From assembly GCA_031266495.1 (NCBI GenBank), contig JAISAX010000627.1:1-12601 (forward strand): a DNA stretch of 12,601 nt. Reading direction: 5' to 3'. Below are positions 1 to 5,721 of the stretch, in pieces. The notes under the pieces were generated by a model. The model was not told where the DNA came from. It did no database searches and saw only the letters and a list, made by a program, of their open reading frames with translations. Origin of the DNA: Opitutaceae bacterium (GTDB taxonomy: Bacteria > Verrucomicrobiota > Verrucomicrobiae > Opitutales > Opitutaceae). The first letter of the stretch is position 1; each line of letters begins with the position of its first letter. Made by a program: the position numbers and the translations under genes.

Positions 1-114
1 CTGGAGCACGGCAAGCCCGGCCGAGTCATAACCCCGGTATTCGAGCCGTTTGAGCCCTTCGAGAAGGATGGATGCCGCGCGTTGTTTGCCGACGTAACCG
101 ACGATGCCACACAT
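1..114 (-). CDS. glmS: Glutamine-fructose-6-phosphate aminotransferase (isomerizing), N-terminal fragment
   Basis: Only the first 38 codons are present; the frame stays open to the window edge, so the gene continues outside. The reverse strand starts at ATG 114 and begins [10 protein letters not shown], followed by a later [15 protein letters not shown] stretch. Both are hallmarks of the class II glutamine amidotransferase domain of GlmS, where Cys2, exposed after Met removal, is the nucleophile that releases ammonia from glutamine. The full enzyme makes glucosamine-6-phosphate from fructose-6-phosphate and glutamine, the entry step to peptidoglycan and LPS amino sugars in the cytoplasm. It is divergent from glgC, with 90 bases between the two starts. 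I see no glmS ribozyme core in those 90 bases. Other class II amidotransferases (such as PurF) are less likely, because the [11 protein letters not shown] motif is typical of GlmS. Confidence 0.93.
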   Translation of the reverse strand, partial: MCGIVGYVGKQRAASILLEGLKRLEYRGYDSAGLAVLQ

Positions 115-204
115 GATAAATTTGATGGATTTGGCTGGCAAAATACGTGGCGCTGCAAAGCCTTCGCACGGCTTTAGACCCAACCCAACCCTGCACTAAT
201 CATC
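115..204. promoter_or_regulatory. Divergent glmS/glgC intergenic region with a small hairpin
   Basis: These 90 bases must carry the promoters of both divergent genes. I could not place a convincing -35/-10 pair for either, nor a Shine-Dalgarno sequence before either ATG. The only clear structure is a hairpin at 157-175 with a 6-bp AAAGCC/GGCTTT stem and a 7-base loop. It has no following T-tract on the + strand, so it is not an obvious terminator. It could be a leader structure or a repeat remnant. A short tandem run of ACCCA-like words lies at about 178-190. The regulatory assignment is inferred from position only. Confidence 0.35.
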
Positions 205-1497
205 ATGAGTACCCGGAAAAACATCCTCGCAGTCGTAATGGGAGGCGGACGCGGCACCCGCCTCTATCCCCTGACCATGGAGCGTTGCAAACCCGCCGTC
301 CCCCTCGCCGGCAAATACCGCCTGGTGGACATCCCGATCAGCAACTGCCTCAACTCCGACATCAACCGCATCTTCCTGCTCACGCAGTTCCACACCGCCT
401 CGCTGCACCGGCACGTGCAAAACACCTATCACTTCGACCCGTTTGGCGGCGGCTTTGTTGACATCCTCTCGGCCGAGCAGACCGAAAAAACCAACGACTG
501 GTACCAGGGCACCGCCGACGCCGTGCGGCGCAACCTGCAACACCTCCGCACCTTCCCGCACGAATTCGTGCTCATCCTCTCCGGCGACCAGCTCTACCGG
601 ATGGATTTCCGCAAAATCATCCAGCAGCACATCGCCACCGCCGCCGAAGTGACCATCGCCGCCACCCCCTTCCCCGTATCGAAAATCGAAGGACTCGGCC
701 TCATGGGCGTGGGCGACGACCTCTCCATCCAGCAATTTGCCGAAAAACCCAAAGACCCCGCCATCATCAACAGCCTCACCGTCAGCGAAGCGATCGAAGC
801 CCGCCTCCGCACCCCCGCCCCCGACGGCGAAAAACACTGCCTGGCCTCGATGGGCATTTACGTCTTCAACCGCCGCGTCCTCGCCGAAGCCCTGGCCAAC
901 ACCATGACCGACTTCGGCAAGGAAATCATCCCCGGCCTCCTCGGCAAAAAACGCCTCTTTGCCCACGTCTTCGAAGGCTACTGGGAAGACATCGGCACAG
1001 TGAAAGCGTTTTACGACGCCAACCTCGCCCTCGCCCAACCCCACCCCCCCGTCAACTTTTTCGACCCCGGCGCCCCCATCTACACGCAAGACCGCTACCT
1101 GCCGCCGAGCAAAGTCAACCGCTGCGCCTTCGACCACGTCGTCTTCGGCGACGGCTCCATCGTGGAGGATGCCACCCTGAGCCGCTGCATCATCGGCATC
1201 CGCTCCTTCGTGCGCGGCGGCACCACGCTCGAAAACGTCGTCATGATGGGAGCCGACTCCTACGAAGGCGAAGACGACATCCGCGTCAACCAGGCCAAAA
1301 ACCTCCCCAACCTCGGCGTCGGCTACGGTTGCAAGATCCGCCATGCCATCATCGACAAAAACGCCCGCATAGGCGACAACGTCACCCTCGACCCCGCCGG
1401 CAAGAGCGACGGCACCTACGCCCACGGCGTCGTTATCCGCGACGGCGTGCTCGTCGTCCCCAAAGGCATGACCGTCCCCGGCGGCACCGTAATCTAA
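205..1497 (+). CDS. glgC: Glucose-1-phosphate adenylyltransferase (ADP-glucose pyrophosphorylase)
   Basis: A 430-residue protein, the normal length for bacterial GlgC. It makes ADP-glucose and PPi from ATP and glucose-1-phosphate, the committed step of glycogen synthesis in the cytoplasm. The nucleotidyltransferase signature GGGRGTRLYPLT is at 13-24, followed by KPAVPLAGKYRLVDIPISN at 29-47. WYQGTADAV is at 99-107 and SGDQLYRMD at 126-134 (Asp128 fits the metal-binding catalytic Asp). FAEKP at 178-182 contains the Lys expected to bind sugar phosphate. From about residue 290 the hexapeptide-like pattern suggests the left-handed beta-helix domain used for regulation and oligomerisation, and the protein ends GGTVI. 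The ATG at 205 is chosen because the family motif begins within 13 residues of it. No Shine-Dalgarno is visible. A repeat arm starts five bases after the stop, and a strong terminator follows, so it is probably monocistronic. Effector specificity cannot be read by eye. Confidence 0.97.
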   Translation: MSTRKNILAVVMGGGRGTRLYPLTMERCKPAVPLAGKYRLVDIPISNCLNSDINRIFLLTQFHTASLHRHVQNTYHFDPFGGGFVDILSAEQTEKTNDWYQGTADAVRRNLQHLRTFPHEFVLILSGDQLYRMDFRKIIQQHIATAAEVTIAATPFPVSKIEGLGLMGVGDDLSIQQFAEKPKDPAIINSLTVSEAIEARLRTPAPDGEKHCLASMGIYVFNRRVLAEALANTMTDFGKEIIPGLLGKKRLFAHVFEGYWEDIGTVKAFYDANLALAQPHPPVNFFDPGAPIYTQDRYLPPSKVNRCAFDHVVFGDGSIVEDATLSRCIIGIRSFVRGGTTLENVVMMGADSYEGEDDIRVNQAKNLPNLGVGYGCKIRHAIIDKNARIGDNVTLDPAGKSDGTYAHGVVIRDGVLVVPKGMTVPGGTVI

Positions 1498-1502
1498 TGT
1501 GC

Positions 1503-1646
1503 AGTCGAAGGTCGAAGGGCGGAAAGTCGCAAGTCATCACCGGCCCGCCGGAGCGGGCCCTTTTCTCGTTTCAAGTAAAATGCTCCACACAGCGGAGCCG
1601 CTGGCGACCTTTGACCTTCTGACCTTTGACCTTCGACCGTTGACCC
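1503..1646. repeat. Inverted pair of 7-base tandem arrays between glgC and dprA
   Basis: The left arm (about 1503-1535) is built from GGTCGAA-like words. The right arm (1606-1646) holds five successive units starting GACC (GACCTTT, GACCTTCT, GACCTTT, GACCTTC, GACCGTT) plus a partial. The reverse complement of the right arm reads GGTCAAA/GGTCGAA, so the arms are imperfect inverted copies. Between them sit the terminator at 1542-1564 and a second small hairpin (GCTCC 1582-1586 with GGAGC 1594-1598). The left arm begins six bases after the glgC stop and the right arm ends 11 bases before the chosen dprA start, so the repeat fills the whole space. One right-arm unit is 8 bases rather than 7. Confidence 0.8.
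1542..1566 (+). terminator. Intrinsic terminator after glgC
   Basis: A perfect 7-bp GC stem (GGCCCGC at 1542-1548 with GCGGGCC at 1553-1559) closes a CGGA tetraloop. It is followed after one C by a T-rich stretch (TTTTCTCGTTT). It lies 44 bases after the glgC stop and in the right direction. This is the clearest terminator in the window. It also argues against a dprA start upstream of it. Confidence 0.85.
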
Positions 1647-1657
1647 TTCTTCCTCCC

Positions 1658-2803
1658 GTGCCCGATTCCCTCACCGCAACACAGGCGTACCTCATCCTCA
1701 ACGCGCTGCCCGATATCGGCCCGGTCACGACCAACCGCCTGCTCGAAGCCTTCGGTGGCGACCCGCGGGCGATCTTCGACGCCGGGCCGCGAGCACTCGA
1801 ACAAGTCAAAGGCGTCGGCGCCAAAATCAGCGGCAACATCGCCGGCTGGCGCACCCACTTCGACCTCGACCGGGAGGAGACCCGGATGGCCCTGTCCGGC
1901 GTGCGCTTCCTCCCGCACGATGACCCGGGCTACCCCGCCCTGCTCCGCGAGATCCCGAGTCCGCCGATCGGCCTGTATCAGAAAGGCCGTTACGCCTTCG
2001 ATCGCCCCGCCGTCGCCATCGTCGGCAGCCGGCGCACCACGCTCTATGGCCAGGCGGTCGCCAGAAAACTCGGCGGCGAACTCGCCCGGCTCGGCTTCTG
2101 CGTTGTCAGCGGCCTCGCGCGCGGCATCGATTCGGCGGCGCACGAAGGGGCGCTCCAGGCCGGCGGCGCCACGGTCGGCGTCCTCGGCACCGGCATCGAC
2201 ATCATCTACCCGCCCGAAAACCTCGACCTGTACCGCCGCATCGAAAACGAAGGCGGCGCCCTCTGTTCGGAGTTCCCCTTCACGCGGCGCGCCGACCGGC
2301 AGTCGTTTGCCATGCGCAACCGCATCGTCGCCGGCATGTGCTCGGCGATTGTTGTTGTAGAAAGCGACGTCAGCGGCGGCTCGATGATCACGGCGCGGTT
2401 TGCCGGCGAGCAGGGCCGCCTCGTCTTCGCCGTCCCCGGCCGCATCGACCAGGCCAGCAGCGCCGGCTGCCACCAACTCATCCGCGACGGCGCCACCCTC
2501 TTGACCTGCGTGGACGACATTTTGTCGGAAATCAACTACCTCGACGGCCTCCGCCCGCAACCGATCCCCGAAAAACCGGACGCCGCCACGCCCGGCGCCA
2601 CCCGCGACCGCCCTCGCGACGGCAACCTCACCGACGACGAACAACGCATCCTCGCCTGTTTCGCCGGCGGCGCCATGCTTGGGGTGGATGCGCTGGTCGC
2701 GCAAACCGGCCTCCCCGCCCACCAGATCTCCGCCGCGCTCATGATGCTGGAACTGAAACGAACCATCGCAAGACACGCCGACGGCACCTTCGAGGCACGT
2801 TGA
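1658..2803 (+). CDS. dprA: DNA-processing protein DprA (Smf family)
   Basis: A 381-residue protein, typical for DprA. It binds incoming single-stranded DNA during natural transformation and loads RecA. The N-terminal region (about 8-60) contains helix-hairpin-helix-like glycines (LPDIGPVTTNRLL, VKGVGAKI). The Rossmann-fold core carries VGSRRTTLYG (122-131), SGLARGID (151-158), RNRIVAG (220-226), SGGSMITA (239-246), VPG (259-261) and GCHQLIRDGA (270-279), all DprA landmarks. A proline/arginine-rich linker (about 300-322) leads to a winged-helix-like tail (323-375). I chose GTG 1658 because family homology starts there. The frame is open upstream to a GTG at 1499, but that stretch crosses a terminator and encodes repeat. 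ATG 1580 is the other possibility. No Shine-Dalgarno is seen. No other competence genes are nearby, and DprA is also found in species never shown to transform. Confidence 0.95.
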   Translation: MPDSLTATQAYLILNALPDIGPVTTNRLLEAFGGDPRAIFDAGPRALEQVKGVGAKISGNIAGWRTHFDLDREETRMALSGVRFLPHDDPGYPALLREIPSPPIGLYQKGRYAFDRPAVAIVGSRRTTLYGQAVARKLGGELARLGFCVVSGLARGIDSAAHEGALQAGGATVGVLGTGIDIIYPPENLDLYRRIENEGGALCSEFPFTRRADRQSFAMRNRIVAGMCSAIVVVESDVSGGSMITARFAGEQGRLVFAVPGRIDQASSAGCHQLIRDGATLLTCVDDILSEINYLDGLRPQPIPEKPDAATPGATRDRPRDGNLTDDEQRILACFAGGAMLGVDALVAQTGLPAHQISAALMMLELKRTIARHADGTFEAR

Positions 2804-2818
2804 CCCTCCCCCCGATCC

Positions 2819-2894
2819 AATGAAGAATGCAGAATGAAGAATGACCCAACCCTTTCGTATCCAATTTTCCATTTTGCATTCTTCATTCTTCATT
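2819..2894. repeat. Inverted pair of AATGAAG-type 7-base arrays between dprA and the glycosylase gene
   Basis: The left arm (2819-2843) is AATGAAG, AATGCAG, AATGAAG plus a partial unit. The right arm (2870-2894) is CATTTTG, CATTCTT, CATTCTT plus CATT. This is the same 7-base word in reverse orientation, with single-base variants. The spacer is 26 bases. The pair lies between the dprA stop (2803) and the next ATG (2915). Folded as RNA it would give an imperfect, AT-rich stem of about 25 bp. There is no GC stem with a T-tract, so it is a weak terminator candidate at best. Confidence 0.8.
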
Positions 2895-2914
2895 AGCGAA
2901 GCGTAAACACCGCC

Positions 2915-3658
2915 ATGCCTGCCACATCACCACCGCTCGTCGAGGCCGCCGACCGGCTCCGCCGCCAGTTGCGCGGCGCCACGTTCTCCGCGCCCGTCTC
3001 CCATACGTATCTGCCTCTCGACTACGCCTGGGCTCCGCACACCGATTACCTCCGCCGCTACGGAGCCGGCCGCAAGCGCGTGCTCTTTCTCGGCATGAAC
3101 CCCGGGCCTTTCGGCATGGCGCAGACCGGCGTGCCCTTTGGCGAAGTCGCCGCCGTGCGCGACTGGATGGGCGTGACCGGCGCCATCGGCCACCCCGAAC
3201 ACGAACATCAAAAACGCCCCGTCGAAGGCTTCGCCTGTCCGAAGTCCGAAGTGAGCGGACGCCGCCTCTGGGGCCTGTTCGCCGAAAGATTCGGCACGGC
3301 GAAAGCGTTCTTCCGCGACCATTTTGTAGCCAACTACTGCCCGCTCGTCTGGATGAGCGCGACCGGCGCCAACCTCACGCCCGACAAACTCCCCGCCGCC
3401 GAAATCGCGCCGGTGGACGCCGCCTGTCTGGATCATCTCGTGCGCGTCGTCGAGGTGCTGGAGCCGGAGTGGCTGATCGGCGTCGGCGGTTATGCCGAGG
3501 AAAAACTCCTCGCTGCCGCCGCTCGCCTGCCCGGGAAAACATTCCGGACCGGCCGCGTCCTGCACCCCTCGCCCGCCTCGCCCGCAGCCAATCGCGGATG
3601 GTCCGCCGCCGCCACGAAACAACTCGTCGCCCTCGGCGTGTGGGAAGGAGGAAATTGA
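2915..3658 (+). CDS. SMUG1-type uracil-DNA glycosylase
   Basis: A 247-residue protein closely resembling the SMUG1 family, which removes uracil and some oxidised pyrimidines from DNA to start base-excision repair. GMNPGPFGMAQTGVPFG at 60-76 is the SMUG1 water-activating motif, with Asn62 in the catalytic Asn position. VRDWMG and CPKSEVSGRRLWG follow. NYCPL at 140-144 supplies the uracil-recognition Asn, and NLTPDKLP follows at 153-160. LLHPSP-like VLHPSP at 215-220 carries the conserved catalytic His217, followed by NRGW at 226-229. From memory of human SMUG1, the order and spacing of these blocks match almost throughout, so this is not an ordinary family 1 UNG or a Mug/TDG enzyme. The start gives about 50 residues before the first motif. 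No Shine-Dalgarno is seen. The gene sits alone on its strand between two inverted-repeat spacers and converges on folK. Confidence 0.93.
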   Translation: MPATSPPLVEAADRLRRQLRGATFSAPVSHTYLPLDYAWAPHTDYLRRYGAGRKRVLFLGMNPGPFGMAQTGVPFGEVAAVRDWMGVTGAIGHPEHEHQKRPVEGFACPKSEVSGRRLWGLFAERFGTAKAFFRDHFVANYCPLVWMSATGANLTPDKLPAAEIAPVDAACLDHLVRVVEVLEPEWLIGVGGYAEEKLLAAAARLPGKTFRTGRVLHPSPASPAANRGWSAAATKQLVALGVWEGGN

Positions 3659-3776
3659 ATTAACAATTAACAATTAATAATTAACAAACGTCGGCACGAG
3701 AGCACGCTACGACTCGTCGCAATCCGAAGCGACGGCGAAGCCGCCAATTCTTAATTATTAATTCTTAATTCTTAAT
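3658..3776. repeat. Inverted pair of TTAACAA/TTAAGAA 7-base arrays between convergent genes
   Basis: The left arm (3658-3685) has four AATTAAC-type units, of which the third is AATTAAT. The right arm (3746-3773, plus AAT) has four units: AATTCTT, AATTATT, AATTCTT, AATTCTT. Read on the reverse strand, the right arm repeats the same pattern with TTAAGAA in place of TTAACAA and TTAATAA again as the third unit. The arms enclose 60 bases with a 6-bp hairpin (CGTCGC 3715-3720 with GCGACG 3729-3734) and a small CGGC-GAA-GCCG hairpin (3733-3743). The left arm starts on the last base of the glycosylase stop codon, and the right arm contains the folK stop codon. Confidence 0.85.
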
Positions 3777-4263
3777 CCTTCCCCCACACCCGCACGCCTT
3801 CGCCGCCGAGGCGCCTGGCGTGTTCGCGCACGGTGCGGCCTTCGATCACCAGGTCCGGCGCCAGTTCCTCCAGCGGCACCATGACAAAGGCCCGCTCCTG
3901 CATGCGCGGATGCGGCAGCGTGAGCACCAGATCGTCGCTGCGCGGACATGCCTCGTGCCAGAGCAGGTCGATATCGAGGGTGCGCGCGCTCCAGCGCTCC
4001 CGACGCACACGTCCGCACGTATCCTCGATCTCCTGACAGCGGGCGAGCAACGCGCGCGGCGCCAGGGATGTTTCCACGGCGACCACGGCGTTCAAGTAAT
4101 CGCCCTGGCCGGTGGCGCCGACCGGCGTCGTTTCGTAGATGCGCGAAATGCGTCCGGGCCGGATGTCCGGCGACGGGGAGAGCAGCCGCAGCGCTTTTTC
4201 GAGCCAGCCGCGGCGGTCCCCGAGGTTACTTCCGAGGCCCAGATAGGCGGTCGAGGTCGGCAC
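3772..4263 (-). CDS. folK: 2-amino-4-hydroxy-6-hydroxymethyldihydropteridine pyrophosphokinase (HPPK)
   Basis: From GTG 4263 the protein has 163 residues, close to the usual 160. HPPK transfers pyrophosphate from ATP to 6-hydroxymethyl-dihydropterin in the cytoplasm, the step after FolB in folate synthesis. It shows YLGLGSNLGDR near the start, RIYETTPVGATGQGDYLNAV for the pterin site, and RTLDIDLL with the two metal-binding Asp residues. LPHPRMQERAFVMVPLEELAP is the family's C-terminal signature. An in-frame TTG at 4287 would add eight residues. I prefer GTG because family members have only a few residues before the YLGLGSN block. The gene overlaps the end of folB by 38 bases (62 with TTG), which implies coupled translation. 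The stop codon lies inside an AT-rich repeat arm. Confidence 0.93.
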   Translation of the reverse strand: MPTSTAYLGLGSNLGDRRGWLEKALRLLSPSPDIRPGRISRIYETTPVGATGQGDYLNAVVAVETSLAPRALLARCQEIEDTCGRVRRERWSARTLDIDLLWHEACPRSDDLVLTLPHPRMQERAFVMVPLEELAPDLVIEGRTVREHARRLGGEGVRVWGKD

Positions 4264-4621
4264 GGCGGAGACGGGTTTCCAGGGCAATGGTATCGAAAAT
4301 GGCGGCGACCGGCGCAGATGGTTTGCGCAGCACGATCCCGGCTTCGGTCAGCAACGGGAAATCCGCGAGGATCCTGACGAGGATGCGGCGGGCCAGCGTT
4401 TCGAGCAGCTTGTGCTGCTCGCCTTGCACGATGTCGCGGCAGCGGGCGACGACTTCGGAGTAGTTGACCGTCTGCGTAAGGTCATCGCCCATCGCCGCCG
4501 CCGCGATGTCGAGGACAAGTTCGAGATCAAGCTCGAACCGCTGCCCGAGCGTGTGCTCTTCGGGAAGCACGCCGTGGTGCCCGTGGAAAACGAGGTTTTT
4601 GATATGGATACGTCCGGTCAT
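4226..4621 (-). CDS. folB: 7,8-dihydroneopterin aldolase
   Basis: A 131-residue protein, the usual size. FolB splits dihydroneopterin into 6-hydroxymethyl-dihydropterin and glycolaldehyde, feeding FolK encoded immediately downstream. The start MTGRIHIKNLVFHGHHGV is typical. HGVLPEEHTLGQRFELDLEL (16-35) holds the conserved Glu at position 22, VNYSEV lies at 52-57, and LRKPSAPVAA (98-107) holds Lys100 in the catalytic Lys position. ATG 4621 fits the family start exactly; the frame continues far upstream through the repeat and the epimerase gene without recognisable homology. No Shine-Dalgarno is seen. It follows the epimerase gene by 71 bases containing an inverted repeat, so sharing a transcript is possible but not shown. 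Confidence 0.94.
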   Translation of the reverse strand: MTGRIHIKNLVFHGHHGVLPEEHTLGQRFELDLELVLDIAAAAMGDDLTQTVNYSEVVARCRDIVQGEQHKLLETLARRILVRILADFPLLTEAGIVLRKPSAPVAAIFDTIALETRLRRADLDRLSGPRK

Positions 4622-4641
4622 CGCTGCTGGGAAAGAAAAGT

Positions 4642-4728
4642 GCTCACGAAACCCGCGAGAGGGCACGAAAAAAAAGTGTACCGGCCATTCCGTTATCCGT
4701 TTCGTGTGCTTTCGCCGGTTTCGCGAGC
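4642..4728. repeat. Inverted CACGAAA-type repeat overlapping the 3' end of the epimerase gene
   Basis: The left arm (4642-4670) and right arm (4700-4728) are reverse complements at 24 of 29 positions by hand alignment, separated by 29 bases. Each arm is made of short words such as CACGAAA and GCGAAA. The right arm is translated as the last residues of the epimerase-like protein, and the spacer contains that gene's stop codon. The left arm ends 21 bases before the folB ATG. The transcript between these two leftward genes could fold into a long imperfect hairpin. Whether this terminates, stabilises or does nothing is unknown. Confidence 0.75.
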
Positions 4729-5700
4729 CTCCTCCGCAAAAATCGCCTCGTAGCCTGCGCGGAAGTCCGGATGGGCCGGCTCCCAGCCAAGCGAGCGACG
4801 CGCGAGGGCGTTCACGATGATACGATCGGGCGTGCGTCGGCGGCGCCCCGGGGCGGGTTGGCCGCTGAAACGTGGTTCGGGCAACTCGAGCCGTTGCGCC
4901 AGCCAGCCGCAAAGCTCCGCACGCGTCGGCGCAGCGTTGTCGGCGATGTTAAATACCGCGCCACTCGTCCCGCCCGTCCCGTCCCCTCCCCCCCCCCCCT
5001 CCCCTCCTGTCGCGCCGCCTGCCGCCGCCGCCCGGATGGCGTCGCACACATCGTCACGGTAAATCAGGTTGAGGTGATCGTCCGGCCCACCGGAAAGCTC
5101 CGCGCCGCTCGCCGCCGCCTCGCGCAACTGGCCCAGCAAGTGATGACGGCCCGGTCCGTAAATCCCGGCCAGCCGCAACACGCACGCGCCGCCCGCTCCC
5201 GGCCAGCGCAACGCCTCGCGTTCGGTCTCCAGGAGAATCGCGCTCGCCACATCCGTCCCGGCGGCGGCGTCGGTGGCGGCGGACGTCGGCATCGTTTCGT
5301 CCACCCGCGCGCCATTGCCTTGCGGATACACCGAGGTGCTGCCCGTGTAGATGAGCCGTCCCTCCTGCCCCGTCGCCCGCGCCCAGGCGAGAATCGATCC
5401 CATGCCGTCCAGATAGCTCCGCCGGTAGCAGGCCAGGTCCCCGCCGCCGCTCGCGCAGTCCACCACGAAGCCGGCATTGCCGCGCAGGCCGGCGGCCGTG
5501 TGCCAGGCGGTGTCGGCGAGGTCGGCCACCACCACGGTCGCGCCGAGTGAACGCAGGTGCGCGGCGCGCTCCGGATTGCGCGTCAGCGCCGTCACCCGGC
5601 CGCCCTCCGCGATGGCCTGCTCCGCCAGGCGCCCGCCGATGTAACCGGCGCCGAAAATGACCAGGGTCGTGTTTGCAAACTTTGCTCGCATTGAAGCCAT
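4693..5700 (-). CDS. NAD(P)-binding epimerase/dehydratase-like protein (atypical SDR)
   Basis: A 335-residue protein with an N-terminal Rossmann fold: VIFGAGYIGGRLA (14-26) is the GxxGxxG dinucleotide loop, and later TRNPERA follows strand 2. YTGSTSVYPQ (118-127), LRLAGIYGPGRH (176-186) and LNLIYRDDVCDAI (210-222) are the landmarks of extended SDR epimerases. The pattern is closest to the YeeZ-like atypical group. The canonical YxxxK catalytic pair is not obvious where expected (the region reads ASAILLETERE), so epimerase chemistry should not be assumed. A glycine-rich insert at 228-247 is encoded by G-rich DNA, including a 12-base homopolymer. The last residues are encoded by a repeat arm. 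Starts at 5700 or 5691 are both possible; upstream sequence in the same frame overlaps the divergent DJ-1 gene. Substrate unknown. Confidence 0.85.
   Translation of the reverse strand: MASMRAKFANTTLVIFGAGYIGGRLAEQAIAEGGRVTALTRNPERAAHLRSLGATVVVADLADTAWHTAAGLRGNAGFVVDCASGGGDLACYRRSYLDGMGSILAWARATGQEGRLIYTGSTSVYPQGNGARVDETMPTSAATDAAAGTDVASAILLETEREALRWPGAGGACVLRLAGIYGPGRHHLLGQLREAAASGAELSGGPDDHLNLIYRDDVCDAIRAAAAGGATGGEGGGGGDGTGGTSGAVFNIADNAAPTRAELCGWLAQRLELPEPRFSGQPAPGRRRRTPDRIIVNALARRSLGWEPAHPDFRAGYEAIFAEEARETGESTRNG
4988..4999 (-). repeat. C12/G12 homopolymer inside the epimerase-like gene
   Basis: Twelve consecutive C on the + strand (G on the coding strand), in a wider C/T-only stretch at 4983-5007. 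It encodes part of a glycine run in a likely surface loop. A one-base length change would shift the frame and remove the last third of the protein. Confidence 0.9.
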
Positions 5701-5721
5701 TCGGGTGTTTTTTTCCCGAGC
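5701..5721. promoter_or_regulatory. Very short divergent intergenic region, epimerase-like gene and DJ-1 gene
   Basis: Only 21 bases separate the two divergent start codons (30 if the second epimerase ATG is used). They contain a T7 run flanked by TCGGG (5701-5705) and CCCGA (5715-5719), a 5-bp inverted repeat. There is no room for two ordinary promoters, so each promoter must lie within the other gene's coding sequence or the messages must be nearly leaderless. Regulatory role inferred from position. Confidence 0.3.

Noticed and set aside
115..204. glmS ribozyme or riboswitch upstream of glmS
   Set aside because: Only 90 bases, with no recognisable ribozyme core and a single short hairpin.
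196..1425. Long open frame on the minus strand opposite glgC
   Set aside because: Antisense shadow of a high-GC gene; Val/Gly/Asp/Ala-rich composition and no domain, while glgC motifs on the other strand are certain.
1571..2893. 440-codon minus-strand frame opposite dprA
   Set aside because: Shadow frame; its ends are built from the heptamer repeats and its composition is typical of reverse-read GC-rich codons.
3658..3776. CRISPR array
   Set aside because: Repeat units are 7 bases with no unique spacers and no cas genes; the arms are inverted, not direct.
4771..5550. 259-codon plus-strand frame opposite the epimerase-like gene
   Set aside because: Arg/Ala/Pro-rich antisense shadow; the minus strand shows the conserved Rossmann motifs.
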